Notes: generated from the letters alone by a model not told the origin. A DNA stretch of 64,000 nucleotides from Mucinivorans hirudinis (GCA_000723505.1 HG934468.1:2760798-2824797); one strand, 5' to 3'; positions 27,643 to 36,697 are shown, counted from the stretch's first letter. Numbers and translations are program-made.

Positions 27643-28791
27643 CTATTCAATCGAACGCATAATGTTGGTGTAGTATTGCTCCGTATTATAATTTTCTACC
27701 ACTCTTCTGTGTGGTTTATCTTGAAAGTCATATTTTTGCATTAATTTTGCGGCTAGGTCAGTCGTGCAATTCGGTTTATATAGCACTCCGCAATCACCCA
27801 CAATTGCCGGAAACGCAGCCCACTGGGGAACTACAACCGTCGCATTGTGGTACATAGCCTCGATAACGGCAAGCGGAAAGGTTTCGTAACAGCTGCTCGT
27901 GCTGACGATTTTGTCCGCCCGTGCATAAAACTTTGCAAGCTCCTCTTTATTGAGAAAACCAAGCAGCTCTATATTTTCGGGCATATCTCTCATAGAGAAA
28001 TTATCAGCCTTTTCGCCCGCAACCTTAAATTGCTTCTGGGGAAGTAGTCGTGCTATCTGGAACAACAATTTTATGCCCTTCTCCGGGCTGAGTCTGCCGA
28101 CAAAACCGATATAGTTGTGATTTAACCAACATAGTTGGTTTTCCTCCTTAGTATCTCGCAAATTGTCGTCGGTTGTGATTTGTGATTTGTGACAATCACC
28201 AAGCTCAATGCAATTTGGAATTATTGCTATTCTTTCAGCCGCTATATCGGTGTATTCTAGTAATTTGCCCCTTTGGAAATCAGTTAGTGCCAAAAACGTA
28301 TCAACTTTTTTGAAATATTTTTTTGCAAAAAAACTACGCATAGCCCACGCAACACTTCCCGCAAGGCTACCCTCACACCGTTTTTTTATGCATGGAATTA
28401 CACTTTTGCTCGCGCCGCACTGCTCGCAAACTTGTCCGTTAGTATAAAAAAGTCCGTTGGGACATATTAAACGATAGTTGTGCAGGGTCATTGATACTTT
28501 GATATTATGGAGCTTAAGCTCTGCAATTACTGCTGCCGAAATCACAGGAAAGAGGTTGTGTATTATTGCGGCATCGGGTTTTTCGCTCAGGCAAATACGG
28601 CGTATGTCTCTCACTGACCGCGGGTTATATATTGCCGTGAAAAAGGAGGCTATTTTGGAAACCTCGCCGTGGCGGCGCTCATATCGCAGAACCGTATGCC
28701 CGTGAGATTCGAGAACGTGTTGCTGCATCCGGACAACACCCTCTTCTCCTCCGCTTCTGCTATAAACATTATGGATTATCAAAAATTTCAT
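27643..28791 (-). CDS. Glycosyltransferase, GT4 family
   Basis: 382 residues, GT-B fold, retaining family GT4. N-terminal Rossmann start MKFLIIHNVYSRSGGEEGV; a cysteine-rich stretch between residues 110 and 145 (CPNGLFY, CEQCG, CIKKRC), common in this branch; the C-terminal domain starts at YIGFVGRLSPEKGI and carries the donor-site pattern SCYETFPLAVIEAM. Acceptor and sugar are unknown; a role in surface polysaccharide is likely. A heptamer repeat lies in frame at the domain linker (around residues 199-206). It follows mmcQ by 15 bases. Confidence 0.9.
   Translation of the reverse strand: MKFLIIHNVYSRSGGEEGVVRMQQHVLESHGHTVLRYERRHGEVSKIASFFTAIYNPRSVRDIRRICLSEKPDAAIIHNLFPVISAAVIAELKLHNIKVSMTLHNYRLICPNGLFYTNGQVCEQCGASKSVIPCIKKRCEGSLAGSVAWAMRSFFAKKYFKKVDTFLALTDFQRGKLLEYTDIAAERIAIIPNCIELGDCHKSQITTDDNLRDTKEENQLCWLNHNYIGFVGRLSPEKGIKLLFQIARLLPQKQFKVAGEKADNFSMRDMPENIELLGFLNKEELAKFYARADKIVSTSSCYETFPLAVIEAMYHNATVVVPQWAAFPAIVGDCGVLYKPNCTTDLAAKLMQKYDFQDKPHRRVVENYNTEQYYTNIMRSIE
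28173..28199 (+). repeat. GTGATTT heptad repeat inside a coding region
   Basis: Two perfect GTGATTT units and a third diverged one, preceded by TT, in the GT4 gene. The minus-strand reading encodes CHKSQIT in the linker between the two domains. The same heptamer makes up the spacers at 33743-33826 and 34788-34898. Confidence 0.7.
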
Positions 28792-28806
28792 CTTCGTATG
28801 TTTTCA

Positions 28807-29142
28807 CTATTTGCGTCCACGAACCAACTTATACGAGTGGTCAATTAACTCACAAATCAACGAGCGCGACAGTACACCATCTACCCGTACTCCGTTCCAA
28901 TGCTTTTTGTTGAAGTGATAGGCAGGAGTAATTTCGGGGTGTCGTTCGCGAAGCTCCAGTGCCCATTCTGGGTCGCATTTGAGGGCAATAAAGTCGGGCT
29001 TGCTCAGGCTGATTAGTCCAAACATCTTTTCGCTGCCGTTGGTCAGTCGCACCTTGAAGACCATAGCATCCTCGTCGAAGGGGAAGCAGTCGAACGTATC
29101 GGGCAGTGAGAGGCAATAGTTGCGTAATTCTTCGATATTCAT
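28807..29142 (-). CDS. MmcQ/YjbR family protein
   Basis: 111 residues of the MmcQ/YjbR (CyaY-like fold) family, often described as possible DNA-binding proteins without known function. Typical pieces are LPDTFDCFPFDEDAMVFKV, GLISLSKPDFIALKCDPE and the end YHFNKKHWNGVRVDG. It is probably co-transcribed with the glycosyltransferase downstream; the functional link is not evident. Confidence 0.88.
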   Translation of the reverse strand: MNIEELRNYCLSLPDTFDCFPFDEDAMVFKVRLTNGSEKMFGLISLSKPDFIALKCDPEWALELRERHPEITPAYHFNKKHWNGVRVDGVLSRSLICELIDHSYKLVRGRK

Positions 29143-29375
29143 AATATTTTTTTACCTTTGTTAGTACGACACTCTGTAGATAAGATTATAATACGCTAAT
29201 ATTTAGTGCATTAACTTTCATTATTACCCTGCGCTTGATGCAAGGTTTCGGTGGAAGTAATTATCTTATATTCACTGGTTTGGATGTTGGTATGCCTTTT
29301 TGTGGGTGGCAATGTCCTGAGAATGATAACAGAGCATTAATTACACAAATATAACACTTTTAATTCAAAAAAAAT
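29143..29375. other. Spacer between mmcQ and osmC
   Basis: A plus-strand TACCTTTG at 29153-29160 looks like a -7 box but lies over 200 bases before osmC and lacks a -33 at the right spacing. No ORF, hairpin-T-run or known RNA is seen in the rest. Confidence 0.4.
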
Positions 29376-29783
29376 ATGGCAACTATTAAAACCGTCTATC
29401 TTGGCGAGCTTCGCACTCAAGCTGAGCACCTTCAATCGGGTACAAAAATCATAACCGATGCCCCTACGGACAACCAAGGCAAGGGCGAGGCTTTCTCGCC
29501 TACCGACCTGTTAGCCACATCATTGGGTAGTTGTATGCTTACCATTATGGGTATTGCGGCACGCACCCACGGCTTCGACATTGACGGCACACGGGTGACC
29601 ACAACCAAGGTTATGGGCACTAATCCGAGGCGCGTTGTGGAGGTGATTTTAGAGATGCAATTCCCTAACAATTATGAAGATAAGCACAAACGAATAATCG
29701 AGGCGGCAGCCAAGGAGTGTCCGGTGGCAAATTCGCTTCACCCCGATTTGAAGCAGACGGTTACTTTCATCTACGGAAAATAA
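29376..29783 (+). CDS. OsmC/Ohr family protein
   Basis: 135-residue OsmC-family protein, a group that includes thiol peroxidases reducing organic hydroperoxides. The two reactive cysteines are in SLGSCMLTIMG (~residue 53) and ECPVANSLHPD (~115). It belongs to the YhfA/OsmC-like rather than the Ohr branch by its N-terminus, an inference from general pattern. Stop and the next start overlap (TAATG). Confidence 0.9.
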   Translation: MATIKTVYLGELRTQAEHLQSGTKIITDAPTDNQGKGEAFSPTDLLATSLGSCMLTIMGIAARTHGFDIDGTRVTTTKVMGTNPRRVVEVILEMQFPNNYEDKHKRIIEAAAKECPVANSLHPDLKQTVTFIYGK

Positions 29784-30772
29784 TGAAGAACCTGATTGTG
29801 TTGGCAGTTGCCTGTTTGGTGGGGTGTGCGCCAGTCCCACCAAACAGGCAGACTCTGCTGTATGTTGGCACCTACACCGACACTATCCACCTTCTCAGCT
29901 TTGATGAGCATACGGGCGCGATAACACCATATGATCACTATGTGGGGATTGCCAATCCATCCTATTTGGCTCTTGCCGATAGTGTCATCTATGCCGTTAG
30001 TGAAGCCGGTGGTTGCGGAAGTGTTGTTGCTCTGACCAAAAAAGATTTGCGAAAATTATGGGAGCTGACCAGTTACGGCAATTCGCCCTGCTATGTAGAT
30101 GTAAAAGGGCAATTTATGGCTGTGGGTAACTATGGTAGTGGTAATTTTGTGATATACAGTGGCGATGAGCCGGTAGCAAATGTTTCGCACGGCGATTCGC
30201 TCACCGGAGCAAACGTCCACTGCACCCGTTTTTTGGGCGATGAACTTTGGGTTGCCGACTTGGGTAGAGATAAACTATATGTCTATGATTGTCAAGGTAA
30301 GTTGTTGAGAGATATGAGTACGGATGTGGGAAGTGGTCCGCGCCATTTTGATTTCCACCCCACACTTCCGGTGGTCTACCTGCTCTGTGAGGTGTCGGGC
30401 TCGATATATGTCTACTCACGCAACGGTGAGCAGTTGCAGGTTGCGCGCGAGGGCAACTTGGCTGATAATGTCGGCAGTGCAGATGTTCATCTGACAGGTG
30501 ACGGGCGTTTCCTGTATGCTACTTATCGAGGGGCGGAAAATGCAATAGTTGTCTACAAGGTGGATGGGCAGGGCTATCTGCAATTTGTAGAGAAGTACCC
30601 TTGCGGCGGTTTACACCCGCGCAATTTTGTGATAGCGCCGGGCGACAAATATCTACTGGTTGCAAATCGAGACTCAAATAACATTGTCACTTTTGAAATA
30701 GATACTCAAAGTGGAGCTCTCACATATCGCAGTGAGTTTGTTGTGACCAAACCTGTATGCCTTAAATTTTGA
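29783..30772 (+). CDS. Lactonase-family (7-bladed propeller) lipoprotein
   Basis: 329 residues. Signal peptide with lipobox VACLVGCAP (Cys14), so exported and lipid-anchored. The remainder is a lactonase/6-phosphogluconolactonase-type beta-propeller, seen in LLYVGTYTDTIHLLSFD at the start, VGSGPRHFDFHPTLPVVYLL in the middle and HPRNFVIAPGDKYLLVAN near the end. Cytosolic relatives hydrolyse 6-phosphogluconolactone; an exported form would act on something else. The ATG at 29783 overlaps the osmC stop. Confidence 0.88.
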   Translation: MKNLIVLAVACLVGCAPVPPNRQTLLYVGTYTDTIHLLSFDEHTGAITPYDHYVGIANPSYLALADSVIYAVSEAGGCGSVVALTKKDLRKLWELTSYGNSPCYVDVKGQFMAVGNYGSGNFVIYSGDEPVANVSHGDSLTGANVHCTRFLGDELWVADLGRDKLYVYDCQGKLLRDMSTDVGSGPRHFDFHPTLPVVYLLCEVSGSIYVYSRNGEQLQVAREGNLADNVGSADVHLTGDGRFLYATYRGAENAIVVYKVDGQGYLQFVEKYPCGGLHPRNFVIAPGDKYLLVANRDSNNIVTFEIDTQSGALTYRSEFVVTKPVCLKF

Positions 30773-30928
30773 AAGCTGATAGATGTATAATGCCCAGTTG
30801 ATAATTCACTTGTACGGGCTCAGAAACTCGCAAAGAAAGATTCATAATAGGTGAGCCCACGTGGCAAACCAAGGGCGACAGCAAAAATATAATGAACTAT
30901 TGAAAACTTGTAAAAAGTAATATTCTTT

Positions 30929-31393
30929 ATGGTTGGACAGATAACCAAATTGGTAGATTTTTTTTATGTTAAACCTCTGCGTTTTATTCCGTTGAATACG
31001 TTTCGCTATGCAGCCGTAGGTGGAATAAATATGGTTTTTAGCCTCTTCATCTATGCCTTTTGTTTTCATATCGTGCTTGCAAAAGCGGATACAGATTTTG
31101 GAATAGTCGTGGTCTCCGCACCCGTACTTGCCTATCTTATCACGTTTGTAATTACTCTTTTCTCGGGTTTTTGGCTTACTAAAACCATAGCGTTCAGAGC
31201 CTCGGAGTTACGTACGCGCACACAGCTGTTAAGATATTTTGCTGTAGTCTGCATTAATTTAGTGATCAACTATTTAGGGTTGAAGCTCTTTGTTGATGTC
31301 TGCCACTTCTATCCCACACCCTCCTACGCGCTTATTTACTCCATAACTATAGTGTTCAGCTACTTGATGCAACGTTTCTTTACATTTAGATGA
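30929..31393 (+). CDS. GtrA family membrane protein
   Basis: 154 residues with four predicted membrane helices and the GtrA pattern FRYAAVGGINMVFSLFIYAF at the start and YLMQRFFTFR at the end. GtrA proteins are thought to help move lipid-linked sugars across the inner membrane. It stands alone. An inverted repeat GGGCTCA/TGAGCCC in the preceding spacer (30818-30856) may end the lactonase transcript. Confidence 0.88.
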   Translation: MVGQITKLVDFFYVKPLRFIPLNTFRYAAVGGINMVFSLFIYAFCFHIVLAKADTDFGIVVVSAPVLAYLITFVITLFSGFWLTKTIAFRASELRTRTQLLRYFAVVCINLVINYLGLKLFVDVCHFYPTPSYALIYSITIVFSYLMQRFFTFR

Positions 31394-31607
31394 GAGTCGC
31401 CACCCCTTAAACGGCTGCGCGTATGGCAAACCTTGTTGGGCAAGGCGGCTGGGGCATAGGCGCAGGGCATTCGCAGCGAGGGTGACCTTATTTGGAAAGG
31501 GCTATGCGGCGAAAAATTGCAATTGACAATCCGAGGAGTGCCGTTCGCAAAATTATCACCGACCACGTTAATAATCATTAAAAAAGGGGCAAAAAGTAAA
31601 AATTTAT
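31394..31607. other. Unexplained G/C-richer spacer
   Basis: About 210 bases between gtrA and the mce promoter, clearly richer in G and C than other spacers here for the first 170 bases. It contains a GCCTTG/CAAGGC inverted repeat near 31430-31446. I recognise no RNA or protein remnant. Confidence 0.3.
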
Positions 31608-31639
31608 TTTGGATTGAAAGAATGAAAATATTACCTTTG
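31608..31639 (+). promoter_or_regulatory. Promoter of the methylmalonyl-CoA operon
   Basis: TTTG at 31608-31611, 20 bases, TACCTTTG at 31632-31639; the mce ATG is 34 bases on. One of the best matches to consensus in this window. Confidence 0.8.
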
Positions 31640-31673
31640 TTGAATCGAAAAATTATCTAAAATTTCATATACG

Positions 31674-32075
31674 ATGGAAGTAACACACATTGAACACATT
31701 GGTATTGCAGTCAAATCATTAGAGGCTGCAATACCTGTTTGGGAACAGATGTTGGGCACAAAGTGCTACAACATTGAGGAGGTTGCCGAGCAGAGGGTGC
31801 GTACCGCCTTTTTTAAGGTGGGAAACAGCAAAATTGAGCTTTTGGAGGCTACCTCGCCCGAGAGTGCAATCGCAAAACATATCGAGGCGCGCGGAGAGGG
31901 GGTTCAGCACATAGCCTTTGCGGTTGATAATCTTCAAGGCAGTTTGGACGAATTGGCAGAGGGCGGCATCCGCCTTATCGACGCAAAACCTCGCAAAGGC
32001 GCGGAAGGGCTCAATATTGCCTTCATTCACCCCAAATCGACCGGTGGTGTGTTAACGGAACTTTGCTGCGAATAA
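31674..32075 (+). CDS. mce: Methylmalonyl-CoA epimerase
   Basis: 133-residue vicinal-oxygen-chelate enzyme that interconverts (R)- and (S)-methylmalonyl-CoA between the B12-dependent mutase and the decarboxylase. Metal ligands are seen in the usual places: His in HIEHIGIAVKSLE, His in GEGVQHIAFAV, and Glu near the end in GGVLTELC. Length is typical. First gene of the operon; about 100 bases with an inverted repeat (GAATCGGG / CCCCGATTC) separate it from mmdA. Confidence 0.95.
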   Translation: MEVTHIEHIGIAVKSLEAAIPVWEQMLGTKCYNIEEVAEQRVRTAFFKVGNSKIELLEATSPESAIAKHIEARGEGVQHIAFAVDNLQGSLDELAEGGIRLIDAKPRKGAEGLNIAFIHPKSTGGVLTELCCE

Positions 32076-32177
32076 ATTTTAATAGATGAATCGGGAATGG
32101 TGTCGATTCCGTTGAAGTTCTGTTCCCGAAAACAGCTGGGGGTGGCATAAGCCGATCCCCGATTCCTGACTAAAAAA

Positions 32178-33740
32178 ATGAGTACAAATTCAGATAAAAT
32201 CAAACAGCTTATCGCACTGCGCGAAAAGGCTAAATTGGGCGGCGGTCAGAAACGTATCGACGGTCAGCACAAAAAAGGCAAGCTAACGGCTCGCGAACGT
32301 ATCGACCTATTGTTGGACGAGGGCTCCTTCGAGGAGTTTGATATGTTTGTTACGCACCGTTGCCACAACTTCGGTTTGGAGAACGAGACCTACTATGGCG
32401 ATGGCGTGGTGACCGGTTACGGCACTATCGACGGACGTTTGGTATATGTCTTCTCGCAGGATTTCACTGTATTCGGCGGTTCGCTCTCTGAATCTTTTGC
32501 GTCGAAAATCTGCAAGGTTATGGACGCAGCTATGAAAAATGGCGCGCCCTGCATCGGCATTAACGACTCGGGCGGTGCTCGTATACAGGAGGCTGTGAAT
32601 GCTTTGAGCGGTTATACCGAAATTTTCCAACGCAATATTTTGGCATCAGGTGTTATTCCTCAAATCTCTGTGATTTCAGGTCCTTGCGCCGGTGGTGCGG
32701 TATATTCACCTGCACTGACGGACTTTATTCTTATGAATAAAGGCATCTCATATATGTTCGTAACAGGACCTAAGGTTGTGAAAACAGTTACGGGCGAGGA
32801 TGTTACACAGGAGCAACTTGGCGGTGCATCGATTCATTCTACCAAGTCGGGCGTGGCACACTTTGTGAGCGAAACCGAAGAGGAGGGTCTGCAGATGGTT
32901 CGTAAACTCATCAGCTTTGTACCTTCAAACAACTTGGAGGAGGCTCCTCTTGTGGCTTGCACGGATGCTATCGACCGTCTGGAAGATACTCTTAATGAGA
33001 TTATTCCCGACAATCCTAATAAACCCTACAACGTACTTGACGTAATCCACGCCATTGTGGACGATGGCGAGTTCCTTGAGTCGCAACGTGCTTATGCTCA
33101 AAATATTGTGACCGGTTTTGCCCGTTTCAACGGTATGTCGGTGGGTATCATCGCAAATCAGCCTAAGTATTTGGCGGGTGTGTTGGATATTAAGGCTTCG
33201 TGCAAGGCGGCTCGTTTTGTTCGTTTTTGCGATGCTTTCAATATTCCTATTCTCACTTTGGTGGACGTTCCTGGCTTCTTGCCGGGTACTGCACAGGAGT
33301 ATGGCGGTATTATCAACCACGGTGCTAAGTTGTTGTTCGCTTATGGCGAGGCGACTGTGCCAAAGGTAACTGTGATATTAAGAAAGGCTTATGGTGGTGC
33401 TTACTGTGTGATGAGTTCTAAACACCTTCGTGGCGACATCAACTACTCTTGGCCCACCGGCGAAATTGCGGTTATGGGCGCGAGTGGTGCTGTTGAGGTG
33501 TTGATGGCTAAGGATTTGGCAACAATCGAGGATGCAGAGGCACGTGCTAAGAAGCAGTTTGAATACGAGGAAGATTATCGTGAAAAATTCGCTAACCCCT
33601 ATCAGGCAGCTAAATATGGCTATATTGATGATGTTATCGAACCACGCAATACCCGCTTCCGCGTAATCCGCGCCTTCCAGTCATTGACAACTAAGAAGGT
33701 TACAAACCCGCCTAAAAAGCACTCTAATATTCCATTGTAA
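32178..33740 (+). CDS. mmdA: Methylmalonyl-CoA decarboxylase carboxyltransferase subunit (alpha)
   Basis: 520-residue acyl-CoA carboxyltransferase with [12 protein letters not shown] and [15 protein letters not shown] in the first half and [15 protein letters not shown] and [15 protein letters not shown] in the second. Since the genes for an OadG-like subunit, a biotin carrier and the membrane subunit MmdB follow, it is most likely the alpha subunit of a Na+-pumping methylmalonyl-CoA decarboxylase. It could also serve as propionyl-CoA carboxylase beta with a biotin carboxylase from elsewhere. Close paralogue of the gene at 11827. Confidence 0.93.
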   Translation: MSTNSDKIKQLIALREKAKLGGGQKRIDGQHKKGKLTARERIDLLLDEGSFEEFDMFVTHRCHNFGLENETYYGDGVVTGYGTIDGRLVYVFSQDFTVFGGSLSESFASKICKVMDAAMKNGAPCIGINDSGGARIQEAVNALSGYTEIFQRNILASGVIPQISVISGPCAGGAVYSPALTDFILMNKGISYMFVTGPKVVKTVTGEDVTQEQLGGASIHSTKSGVAHFVSETEEEGLQMVRKLISFVPSNNLEEAPLVACTDAIDRLEDTLNEIIPDNPNKPYNVLDVIHAIVDDGEFLESQRAYAQNIVTGFARFNGMSVGIIANQPKYLAGVLDIKASCKAARFVRFCDAFNIPILTLVDVPGFLPGTAQEYGGIINHGAKLLFAYGEATVPKVTVILRKAYGGAYCVMSSKHLRGDINYSWPTGEIAVMGASGAVEVLMAKDLATIEDAEARAKKQFEYEEDYREKFANPYQAAKYGYIDDVIEPRNTRFRVIRAFQSLTTKKVTNPPKKHSNIPL

Positions 33741-33742
33741 TT

Positions 33743-33826
33743 GTGATTTGTGATTTGTGATTTGTGAATTTCGTCTAATGAAAAGTTGGTGTAAATCACA
33801 AATCACAACATCGCAACATCACAAAA
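33743..33826. repeat. GTGATTT heptad inverted-repeat spacer (mmdA-oadG)
   Basis: Three perfect GTGATTT units and a fourth diverged one at 33743-33770, then a loop, then two AAATCAC units (33793-33806) and diverged ones. The whole spacer can fold into a long hairpin; it fills the gap between the two genes. Confidence 0.85.
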
Positions 33827-33830
33827 AGAT

Positions 33831-34784
33831 ATGTTAATGAAAAAGATACTATTAATAATAGCGTTGTCATTAGGTTGCTTTGCTGTCTCGGCACAGGGTA
33901 TCAAAGATATAAGAATCAATGAGATACTTGTTTTGAACGAAGATAGCTATGCAGATGCCTACGCACACAAAGTCGGTTGGATAGAACTCTTTAACTCGGG
34001 ATACTCTCAAGTTAATATTTCTGCTGCCTACTTTCGTCACATCTACGGAAACGACACGGTAACCTATCGTATTCCCAAGGGCGACACCCGCACAAATATG
34101 GCACCTCAGGGCTACTTGGTGTTCTTCTGTGACGGTGTAGCCGACAAAGGAACTTTCCACACTAACTTCCGTTTGGACGCCGACTCGGCACAAATTGCTG
34201 CCAATGGCGGTAAAATGGTGCTCCAACTACTCGACCAAAGTGGCAAAAACGTAATTGACTGCATTGAATATGATGTTACCACCCAGACGGTTGACAACTC
34301 CTACGGACGCGTGTTAAACGATGAAGGCGAACTTGTCCTTGCAGAACTCGCGACCGTTACTCCAATGCAATCCAACGAAACCCACGAGCGCATCCCTAAG
34401 TCTGAGCTTTTCTTTAAGGAGGACCCTTCAGGAATCTCAATGGCTATCGTGGCAATGTCGGTTGTGTTCTCGGCGTTACTGTTGTTGTACCTGATTTTCA
34501 AAAATGTAGGTAAGCTGATGCAAAGCACTGCTCGCAAGAAAGCTGAAAGAGAGCTTATTGCTGCCGCTCCTACGCCTGCTGCCAAAGTTGCGGTTGCTGC
34601 CATACCTATAGACGAAGATATAGACGGTGAGACAGTTGCTGCAATAGCTATGGCTCTTTTAAGATACGAGGATAATCTCCACGATATTGAGAATACCATT
34701 CTGACTATAAATAAAGTAGCAAAGGTTTACTCTCCTTGGAGCTCCAAAATCTACTCAATGCGTCAAATGCCTAATCGTAAATAA
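33831..34784 (+). CDS. OadG-like subunit fused to a lamin-tail domain
   Basis: 317 residues. Signal peptide (MKKILLIIALSLGCFAVSAQ), then a lamin-tail (LTD) domain at ~24-165 with DIRINEILVLNEDSY, GWIELFNSGYSQVNIS and GYLVFFCDG. One membrane helix follows at ~204-225 (MAIVAMSVVFSALLLLYLIF), then an Ala/Pro linker and a short cytoplasmic tail with AAIAMALLRYEDNLHD. The helix plus tail, and its place between mmdA and the biotin carrier, suggest the small OadG/MmdD subunit, which stabilises such decarboxylases. The LTD would face the periplasm; its role there is unknown. Confidence 0.82.
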   Translation: MLMKKILLIIALSLGCFAVSAQGIKDIRINEILVLNEDSYADAYAHKVGWIELFNSGYSQVNISAAYFRHIYGNDTVTYRIPKGDTRTNMAPQGYLVFFCDGVADKGTFHTNFRLDADSAQIAANGGKMVLQLLDQSGKNVIDCIEYDVTTQTVDNSYGRVLNDEGELVLAELATVTPMQSNETHERIPKSELFFKEDPSGISMAIVAMSVVFSALLLLYLIFKNVGKLMQSTARKKAERELIAAAPTPAAKVAVAAIPIDEDIDGETVAAIAMALLRYEDNLHDIENTILTINKVAKVYSPWSSKIYSMRQMPNRK

Positions 34785-34787
34785 TTT

Positions 34788-34898
34788 TGTGATAATGTGA
34801 TTTTGTGATTTGTGATTTGTGATGAGCTTTAATAAATAATTGATGAACATCACAAATCATAAATCACAAATCACCAACTATAAATCACAAATCACAAC
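34788..34898. repeat. GTGATTT heptad inverted-repeat spacer (oadG-mmdC)
   Basis: GTGATTT-type units on the left (34791-34823) and AAATCAC-type units on the right (34848-34897) fill the spacer and can pair. Same heptamer as the preceding spacer, but the units are arranged differently, so it is not a simple copy. Confidence 0.85.
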
Positions 34899-34904
34899 AA
34901 AACA

Positions 34905-35357
34905 ATGAAAGAATATAAAATGAAGATAAACGGCAATGACTATGCCGTTACAATAAAAAATATGGAGGACAACGTTGCCGAAGTAGAGGTAAACGGATCG
35001 CTATACAAGGTTGATGTTGAAGGTGTTCAAGCTCCAAGAGTTGTGAAGACACCAAAGATCGTTCCGGCATCGACAGCTCCGAGCGGCTCCACTGCCAAGG
35101 TTACTGCCGAAATGAGCTCTCCTGCTGCTACTGCATCTGTTGTGGGCGGCAATATTAAGTCGCCGCTACCCGGCACCATCCTAGATGTGATGGTTCGCGA
35201 GGGTGATGTAGTCAAAATAGGACAGCGTTTGATGCTGCTCGAAGCTATGAAGATGGAGAATAATATAGACGCCGATCGTGACGGTAAAGTTATCGCTATC
35301 AAAGTGCGCAAGGGCGACTCTGTACTCGAAGGAGACGTTTTGATAACTATTGGATAA
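34905..35357 (+). CDS. mmdC: Biotin carboxyl carrier subunit of methylmalonyl-CoA decarboxylase
   Basis: 150 residues: an N-terminal beta segment (MKEYKMKINGNDYAVTIKN), an Ala/Ser/Thr-rich linker (~60-85), and a C-terminal biotinyl domain with the biotinylated K116 in EAMKMEN. It carries CO2 from mmdA to the membrane subunit. Preceded and followed by heptad-repeat spacers. Confidence 0.93.
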   Translation: MKEYKMKINGNDYAVTIKNMEDNVAEVEVNGSLYKVDVEGVQAPRVVKTPKIVPASTAPSGSTAKVTAEMSSPAATASVVGGNIKSPLPGTILDVMVREGDVVKIGQRLMLLEAMKMENNIDADRDGKVIAIKVRKGDSVLEGDVLITIG

Positions 35358-35446
35358 ATTGAGAATTAAGAAACTAAGAGTTATGTATTATCATACTTTA
35401 TATGAGATTCAAAATTCTTAATTCTTGACTCTTAATTCTTAATTAA
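35358..35446. repeat. AATTAAG/CTTAATT heptad inverted-repeat spacer (mmdC-mmdB)
   Basis: Left arm has GAGAATTAAGAA and related 7-mers; the right arm (35410-35446) has 7-base units TAATTCT, TGACTCT, TAATTCT, TAATTAA. Same design as the two previous spacers but with another heptamer. Confidence 0.75.
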
Positions 35447-35457
35447 TAAGAAAAAAG

Positions 35458-36600
35458 ATGGATTTCATTTTAGAAAACTTACAGACATTTATAGGCTTCA
35501 CCGGCTTTGCAAATGCTACCGTTGGTAATATCATAATGATTGTTGTCGGCTTGATATTCCTATACCTCGGTATTGCCAAAAAGTTTGAGCCGATGTTGCT
35601 TGTTCCCATAGGTTTCGGCATTCTAGTGGGTAATATTCCGTTTGCTCCGGGTTACCAAATCGGCATCTACGAAGACGGTTCGGTGCTTAACTACCTCTAC
35701 TTCGGAGTAATGAAGGGGATTTATCCTCCTCTTATCTTCCTTGGTATTGGCGCGATGACGGACTTTTCCGCCTTGATTTCGAACCCGAAATTGATGTTGA
35801 TTGGTGCTGCAGCACAGTTCGGTATCTTTGGTGCATATATGGGTTCGTTGGCACTCGGATTTTCGGCAGCCGAAGCGGGAGCTATCGGCATCATCGGTGG
35901 TGCGGACGGTCCTACTGCTATCTTCCTATCCTCTAAACTCGCTCCCGACCTTATGGGTGCCATCGCTATTTCGGCATACTCCTATATGGCTCTCGTGCCC
36001 GTGATTCAGCCCCCGATTATGAAACTGCTGACAACCTCAAAGGAGAGAGTTATGCGTATGAAACCTCCTCGTCAGGTGTCCGAACGCGAGAAGATTCTTT
36101 TTCCCATAATCGGTATGTTACTGACCACATTCCTCGTGCCTTCCGGTCTTCCGCTATTGGGTATGTTGTTCTTTGGCAATCTATTGAAGGAATCAGGCGT
36201 GACGCGTCGTTTGGCTAATACTGCTTCCAATCAGTTGATTGACATCGTAACAATTCTACTTGGTCTAACCGTAGGTGCTTCGACTCAGGCGCAAACATTC
36301 CTCACGGAGAAGTCAATATTTATCTTCTTCTTGGGTGCTTGTTCGTTTATTGTTGCGACAACTTCCGGTATCTTGTTTGTTAAATTCTTCAACCTCTTCC
36401 TCAAGGATGGTAACAAGATTAACCCGCTTATCGGAAACTCGGGTGTGTCGGCAGTGCCCGACTCGGCGCGCGTTTCTCAGGAGGTGGGACACCACTACGA
36501 CAAGACCAACTACCTGTTGATGCATGCTATGGGTCCCAACGTGGCAGGCGTAATCGGCTCGGCTGTTGCCGCCGGTATCCTGCTAGGCTTCTTGGCGTAA
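35458..36600 (+). CDS. mmdB: Na+-translocating decarboxylase beta subunit
   Basis: 380-residue membrane protein of the OadB/MmdB/GcdB family, which couples decarboxylation of the carboxybiotin to Na+ export. It has nine or more hydrophobic segments, the ion-pathway motif GGADGPTAIF with the key aspartate (~residue 150), and the C-terminal HAMGPNVAGVIGSAVAAG. Last gene of the operon, ended by a strong terminator. Confidence 0.95.
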   Translation: MDFILENLQTFIGFTGFANATVGNIIMIVVGLIFLYLGIAKKFEPMLLVPIGFGILVGNIPFAPGYQIGIYEDGSVLNYLYFGVMKGIYPPLIFLGIGAMTDFSALISNPKLMLIGAAAQFGIFGAYMGSLALGFSAAEAGAIGIIGGADGPTAIFLSSKLAPDLMGAIAISAYSYMALVPVIQPPIMKLLTTSKERVMRMKPPRQVSEREKILFPIIGMLLTTFLVPSGLPLLGMLFFGNLLKESGVTRRLANTASNQLIDIVTILLGLTVGASTQAQTFLTEKSIFIFFLGACSFIVATTSGILFVKFFNLFLKDGNKINPLIGNSGVSAVPDSARVSQEVGHHYDKTNYLLMHAMGPNVAGVIGSAVAAGILLGFLA

Positions 36601-36620
36601 CAGTCACATATAGATTTTAT

Positions 36621-36660
36621 AATACCCTATGCCCCGTAAGACGGCATAGGGTATTCTTTG
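36621..36660 (+). terminator. Terminator of the methylmalonyl-CoA operon
   Basis: AATACCCTATGCC and its perfect complement form a 13-base stem with a 9-base loop, followed by CTTTGTT. It lies 20 bases after mmdB. G-rich DNA after it (36665-36680) resembles half of the palindromic repeat family. Confidence 0.85.
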
Positions 36661-36697
36661 TTAAGGGGGGCTATCGAAAAAAAATGAGGTAAATGAC

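Noticed and set aside
31360-31578. A 72-codon minus-strand frame overlapping the end of gtrA
   Set aside because: Translation shows no motif, it overlaps a real gene, and no start signal is visible; the DNA is listed as an unexplained spacer instead.
33743-34898. Tandem GTGATTT units as a CRISPR array
   Set aside because: Units are 7 bases, without unique spacers of constant size and without cas genes nearby.
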